From assembly GCA_029259975.1 (NCBI GenBank), contig JAJDEE010000401.1, positions 1 to 7,480 of the forward strand: a stretch of DNA of 7,480 nucleotides, given 5' to 3'. The position numbers and the translations under genes were made by a program. Position 1 is the stretch's first letter. Each line of letters opens with the position of its first letter. A model generated the notes under the pieces. That model was given only the letters and a program-made list of their open reading frames with translations, was not told where the DNA came from and searched no databases. Positions 5,300 through 7,480 of the stretch are shown here, piece by piece. Source of the stretch: Planctomycetota bacterium. Lineage in GTDB: Bacteria > Planctomycetota > Planctomycetia > Pirellulales > Lacipirellulaceae.

Positions 5300-6220
5300 T
5301 TACGGAGTCAATACAACCTCTTCTGCCGATGTCTCCTGCCCCTCAACCTTCCCCGTCACGTACGCCTCAAAAATCTCATCCAAATTCAAATCCACGACCC
5401 GATGCTCCACCCCTTTACGCCGCAGCGATTCAATCGCTTCCTCGGCACCCTCCACCGTAACCGCCACCTCGTCGCCATCGGGCCGGGTGTCGAGCAAGCT
5501 TGCATCTTTGCCCAACGCCGTCACCGCCTCACGTGGCAAAAAAATCTGCTTCACATCGCGCCGCAGCTCCTCGGTTGCCGCCTGCCGCACGATTTGGCCC
5601 TCTTTTAATATCGCCACCACATCGGCCACCGGTTCGACCTCGTACAGCAGGTGCGAACTATAAAAAAACGTGCGGCCTTCGCCCTGCAGGTGCGTGATGA
5701 GGTCGCGATTGAATTGCTTGCGCATGATTGGATCAAGCCCAAGCGCCGGGTCATCAAGAATCACCAGCTCGGGCCGATGCGCAAGGGCCATCACCAACCC
5801 CAGCCGTACATTTTGCCCCTTCGACAAATGCTTTATTTTTTGCCCGAGCGGCACCTCAAAATCTTTGGCGTACTTGAGTGCTAGTTCGTGATCCCACGTT
5901 GGATAAAACGGTGCCAAAAACCGTAGAATGTCACCGCATTTCATCCAGCCGTACATCGTTTGGTCTTCGGCCAAGTAGCCAACCTGCGCCCGCAGGGCCA
6001 GCGGCTCTTTTTCAGGATCGAGACCCAACACGCGAATCGATCCTTCGTCGCGGTTCAACAGGCCCAGCAACATCTGAATCGTTGTCGTCTTACCGGCACC
6101 GTTGCGTCCCAAAAACGCAAACGTATGCCCGCGCTCGACGTGTAAGCTCATGCCACGTAAGACTTCGTTGTGACGAAACGATTTGTGGACCGCTTGGATG
6201 TCGATGGCAGGCTGGGTCAT
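5300..6220 (-). CDS. ABC transporter ATP-binding protein, YtrB/CcmA type
   Basis: A 306-residue cytoplasmic ATPase that drives the permease encoded downstream. The Walker A motif is GRNGAGKTT (38-46), the Q-loop glutamine is Gln87 in YLAEDQTMYGWM, the signature is LSKGQ (132-136) in place of LSGGQ, Walker B is LVILDD (152-157) followed by the D-loop PALGLDP, and the switch histidine is His190 in YSSH. The residue after the Walker B aspartate is Asp157 where most ABC ATPases have the catalytic Glu. The C-terminal part (about 225-306) holds a small extra domain ending in LDEIFEAYV, as is usual for ATPases paired with ABC-2 permeases. The ATG at 6220 has a GGAG (6232-6229) eight bases upstream. 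Position between a YtrA-type regulator and a permease fits a drug, bacteriocin or cell-envelope stress exporter; the substrate is unknown. Confidence 0.97.
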   Translation of the reverse strand: MTQPAIDIQAVHKSFRHNEVLRGMSLHVERGHTFAFLGRNGAGKTTTIQMLLGLLNRDEGSIRVLGLDPEKEPLALRAQVGYLAEDQTMYGWMKCGDILRFLAPFYPTWDHELALKYAKDFEVPLGQKIKHLSKGQNVRLGLVMALAHRPELVILDDPALGLDPIMRKQFNRDLITHLQGEGRTFFYSSHLLYEVEPVADVVAILKEGQIVRQAATEELRRDVKQIFLPREAVTALGKDASLLDTRPDGDEVAVTVEGAEEAIESLRRKGVEHRVVDLNLDEIFEAYVTGKVEGQETSAEEVVLTP

Positions 6221-6256
6221 AGTGAATTCTCCGCAGCGAAAGAATGTGAGATTTGA

Positions 6257-6326
6257 GATGTGAGATAGATGATGTGAGATAGATGTGGTTTGCCAATCTT
6301 CAATCTCACATCGAACATCTCACATC
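6257..6326. repeat. GATGTGAGAT short-unit repeat with inverted arms, overlapping the regulator stop
   Basis: GATGTGAGATAGATG occurs twice with a 14-bp period (6257-6271 and 6271-6285). On the other side the complement ATCTCACATC occurs at 6303-6312 and 6317-6326, again 14 bp apart. The arms 6257-6280 and 6303-6326 can therefore form two 10-bp stems separated by a 4-base mismatch, with a 22-bp loop. The GntR stop codon (6308-6306) lies inside the right arm, so the repeat encodes the last residues DVRCSM. Translated on the minus strand the left arm gives ISHLKSHIL, like the ISNLKSQIS strings I associate with intergenic microsatellite repeats in these bacteria. Confidence 0.85.
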
Positions 6327-6707
6327 CTCCGTATGAAGTTGTTCGAGTGCCTTGGCTAACAATTCGTGAATCTGATCGGCCGAAAGCCCCAGCGAAATCC
6401 CCTGGCGAGCCAACTGCCGCAGCTCTTCGACCAGCCGCTCGCGATGGACGGCCAAACTGCTGGAGGGTGCGTCTTTCGCCACAAACGTCCCCTGGCCGTG
6501 ACGCATCTCCAGCAGTCCGTCGCTCACCAGCCGCTCGTACACGCGTAGAATCGTGTTTTGGTTAACCGCCAGCTCGCGGGCCAGCTCGCGTACCGATGGC
6601 AATCGCTCGCCCGGCTCAAGCTTGCCCGAGGCGCAGAGCATGGCGATCTGGCCAATAATCTGCCGAGAGATCGGCACCGCCGAGCCTTTTTCGATTCTGA
6701 GGAGCAT
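6306..6707 (-). CDS. GntR family transcriptional regulator, YtrA subfamily
   Basis: A 133-residue DNA-binding repressor expected to control its own operon. The N-terminal winged helix (about 9-78) shows the GntR pattern: PISRQIIGQIAMLCASGKLEPGERLPSVREL, described here as residues 12-42, then the recognition helix region ELAVNQNTILRVYERLVSDG and the wing GLLEMRHGQGTFV. The short two-helix tail (about 85-127, LVEELRQLARQGISLGLSAD) and the small total size fit the YtrA group, whose members sit beside ABC exporter genes and lack a large ligand-binding domain. GGAAGG (6723-6718) lies ten bases before the ATG at 6707. The last six residues are encoded within a repeat, so the native C-terminus may have been altered; the winged helix is untouched. 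The ATPase gene follows after 85 bp on the same strand. The inducer is unknown. Confidence 0.96.
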   Translation of the reverse strand: MLLRIEKGSAVPISRQIIGQIAMLCASGKLEPGERLPSVRELARELAVNQNTILRVYERLVSDGLLEMRHGQGTFVAKDAPSSSLAVHRERLVEELRQLARQGISLGLSADQIHELLAKALEQLHTEDVRCSM

Positions 6708-6734
6708 AAAAATTAAGCCTTCCGGGCCAAGTGA

Positions 6735-6758
6735 CTACAGTAATGTAACAGTATACAG
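6735..6758. promoter_or_regulatory. candidate GntR/YtrA operator
   Basis: This 24-bp stretch is built from overlapping half-sites: ACAGTA occurs at 6738-6743 and 6748-6753, 10 bp apart (about one helical turn), and TACA/TGTA dyads occur as TACA-N4-TGTA and TGTA-N6-TACA. It covers the -10 hexamer and the start of transcription, so a bound regulator would block RNA polymerase. YtrA-type operators are described as AGTGTA/TACACT inverted repeats; the half-site here is similar but the spacing differs. The assignment to the adjacent regulator is inference. Confidence 0.45.
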
Positions 6759-6770
6759 CAGCGGCGTCAA
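6742..6770 (-). promoter_or_regulatory. promoter of the GntR-ABC operon
   Basis: On the minus strand TTGACG (6770-6765, five of six to the -35 consensus) and TACATT (6747-6742, four of six to the -10) are separated by exactly 17 bp. Transcription would start near 6735, leaving a leader of about 28 nt that contains the GGAAGG ribosome site. The overlapping operator-like half-sites support this placement. Confidence 0.65.
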
Positions 6771-6940
6771 GAGTTTTTCGCAAAATTTGGCGACGTCTGC
6801 CAAGACGATCAACAGCCTGGCAACTGGGCCAAGAACAGGCCCAAACGATTCACAAAAAAAGTACGCAGAAAATCGAAGGGATTCGATGTGGATTCTTTTT
6901 CTAGAAAAGAATGGTTCAACAGTCGCTACGCAATACGTAG

Positions 6941-6961
6941 GATGGCGTGCGCGCACCCATC
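6941..6961. repeat. near-perfect palindrome
   Basis: The 10-bp perfect palindrome GTGCGCGCAC is flanked by GATGG on the left and CCATC on the right, with a single extra C breaking the symmetry. It follows a CGTAGGAT, the same eight bases that open the left arm of the inverted repeat at 5217, which suggests that both come from related interspersed repeat families. Confidence 0.6.
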
Positions 6962-6995
6962 AATGGAGTTTTCGAGCAGGGCATTGTGTGGACAG

Positions 6996-7044
6996 CTCCC
7001 TCGCGGTTGCGGTTCAGTAAGTGTTTCGCCGAACCGCGAGGGAG
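6996..7044. repeat. 13-bp perfect inverted repeat
   Basis: CTCCCTCGCGGTT (6996-7008) and AACCGCGAGGGAG (7032-7044) are exact reverse complements. The left side also carries a second GCGGTTC (7009-7015) that can pair with GAACCGC (7031-7037), so two registers of the stem are possible. There is no T tract on either side, so it is not an ordinary terminator. It looks like an interspersed palindrome of the kind common in planctomycete spacers. Confidence 0.8.
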
Positions 7045-7287
7045 GCGATTTGATGACGCTAATCCATTTTCATGTGGCCAAGAATTGCACCTGACCGCCT
7101 GCGTCCGATGGTTTAGATGCGAGAGGATTTATTCAAGTGCTAATGTCCTTGGCACCCGAGGTAGAGTCGTAATCAGCATCACTCAAGCTGTGTCAGTTCT
7201 GCTGCAATGCAATAGAAAAACATCGCGAATTCGATAGAATACCAGGTGCAACTACGGAACCGCCCAAAGTCAAAATTTACACTTCGT

Positions 7288-7294
7288 GGAGGAG
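7288..7294 (+). promoter_or_regulatory. strong Shine-Dalgarno site
   Basis: GGAGGAG ends six bases before the ATG at 7301. It is the strongest ribosome site in the window and fixes the start of the pentapeptide-repeat gene. Confidence 0.85.
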
Positions 7295-7300
7295 TCTAAA

Positions 7301-7480
7301 ATGAGCGCACCTGTATTTCATGACGACCCGGCTTTTAAGATGCTGCGAGTAGGGGATATCGAAGCATTCCACAAAGCTGTCGCAGGTCGTGATGCAATTG
7401 ATTACAGCGGGTCCAACTTGCGAGGCGTTGATTTTCGAAACGTAGATTTAAGTAATTTTGTGCTACATGATGCCTATCTA
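7301..7480 (+). CDS. pentapeptide-repeat protein, 3' end cut by window
   Basis: The first 60 codons are present and the frame is open to the window edge. Residues 1-32 form a short helical head (MSAPVFHDDPAFKMLRVGDI, then EAFHKAVAGRD). From residue 33 the five-residue pattern is clear: IDYSG, SNLRG, VDFRN, VDLSN, FVLHD, AYL, with Leu, Phe or Tyr at each centre position. Such repeats fold into a right-handed quadrilateral beta helix. The head with HDDPAFKMLRVGDI resembles a group of cytosolic bacterial pentapeptide proteins of unknown role, recalled from memory; some pentapeptide proteins protect DNA gyrase, but nothing here shows that. No signal peptide is seen. It is transcribed away from the ABC operon. 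Confidence 0.9.
   Translation, partial: MSAPVFHDDPAFKMLRVGDIEAFHKAVAGRDAIDYSGSNLRGVDFRNVDLSNFVLHDAYL

Larger units (their letters stand above)
6771..7300. other. intergenic spacer between divergent transcription units
   Basis: I find no supported gene here. The open frames in it have unlikely composition and no ribosome sites. It contains a 7-bp hairpin TTCTTTT/AAAAGAA (6893-6911), a near-palindrome around GTGCGCGCAC (6941-6961), an inverted repeat at 6996-7044, and the ribosome site of the 7301 gene. A TAGAAT at 7235-7240 could be a -10 box for that gene, but no -35 stands at the right distance. Confidence 0.6.

Noticed and set aside
5878..6222. Plus-strand frames opposite the ATPase gene.
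   Set aside because: The minus strand encodes an intact ABC ATPase; these have no ribosome site or recognisable domain.
6257..6326. CRISPR-like short repeats.
   Set aside because: The units are 10-15 bp with a 14-bp period and no unique spacers of CRISPR size; no cas genes are present.
6735..6956. 73-residue minus-strand frame upstream of the regulator.
   Set aside because: It reads through the promoter and the TTCTTTT/AAAAGAA hairpin, has no ribosome site and stops within the operator.
6553..7020. 155-residue plus-strand frame crossing the GntR promoter.
   Set aside because: It overlaps the 5' end of the regulator and its promoter, and its sequence has no domain-like pattern.

Overview
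The window looks like bacterial chromosome from a planctomycete, most likely a Pirellula/Rhodopirellula/Blastopirellula relative. This is an inference. It rests on the style of the small membrane proteins (N-terminal RFRTRSLLVAMAIVAV; MAKNKKRSKRK followed by VESRASESLTV), a mostly weak use of Shine-Dalgarno sites, moderate GC, and intergenic spacers filled with palindromic and short-unit repeats of a kind I associate with that group. No phage, transposase, CRISPR or toxin-antitoxin genes are visible.

Layout. 90-690 (minus): two small membrane-protein genes. 691-1026: a spacer holding a strong plus-strand intrinsic terminator with no coding gene in front of it, and a short hairpin that recalls a tRNA T-arm. 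1027-2093 (plus): a translationally coupled pair, a coiled-coil protein and a small acidic protein, both of unknown function. 2111-3268 (minus): carA, the glutaminase subunit of carbamoyl-phosphate synthase, convergent with the pair and only 17 bp away. 3269-3654: a spacer with nested hairpins, a second plus-strand terminator, a short direct repeat and a long imperfect inverted repeat. 3655-6707 (minus): a three-gene operon in the order GntR/YtrA-type repressor, ABC ATPase, ABC-2 type permease. 6708-7300: the operon promoter with an operator-like element, then a spacer with two palindromes. 7301-7480 (plus): the start of a pentapeptide-repeat protein cut by the window edge.

How the genes work together. 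The GntR-ATPase-permease cassette is the clearest functional unit. A promoter (TTGACG, 17 bp, TACATT) overlaps repeated TACA/TGTA half-sites just upstream of the regulator, which fits autorepression as known for YtrA-type regulators that control their own ABC exporter. Both gaps inside the operon contain strong inverted repeats, and the first one runs into the end of the regulator gene. CarA feeds pyrimidine and arginine synthesis; its CarB partner is not in the window.

There is no convincing complete new defence or mobile system. The best candidates for something undescribed are the coiled-coil/acidic-protein pair, the possible noncoding transcripts ending at 952 and 3437, and the inverted repeats placed between operon genes.
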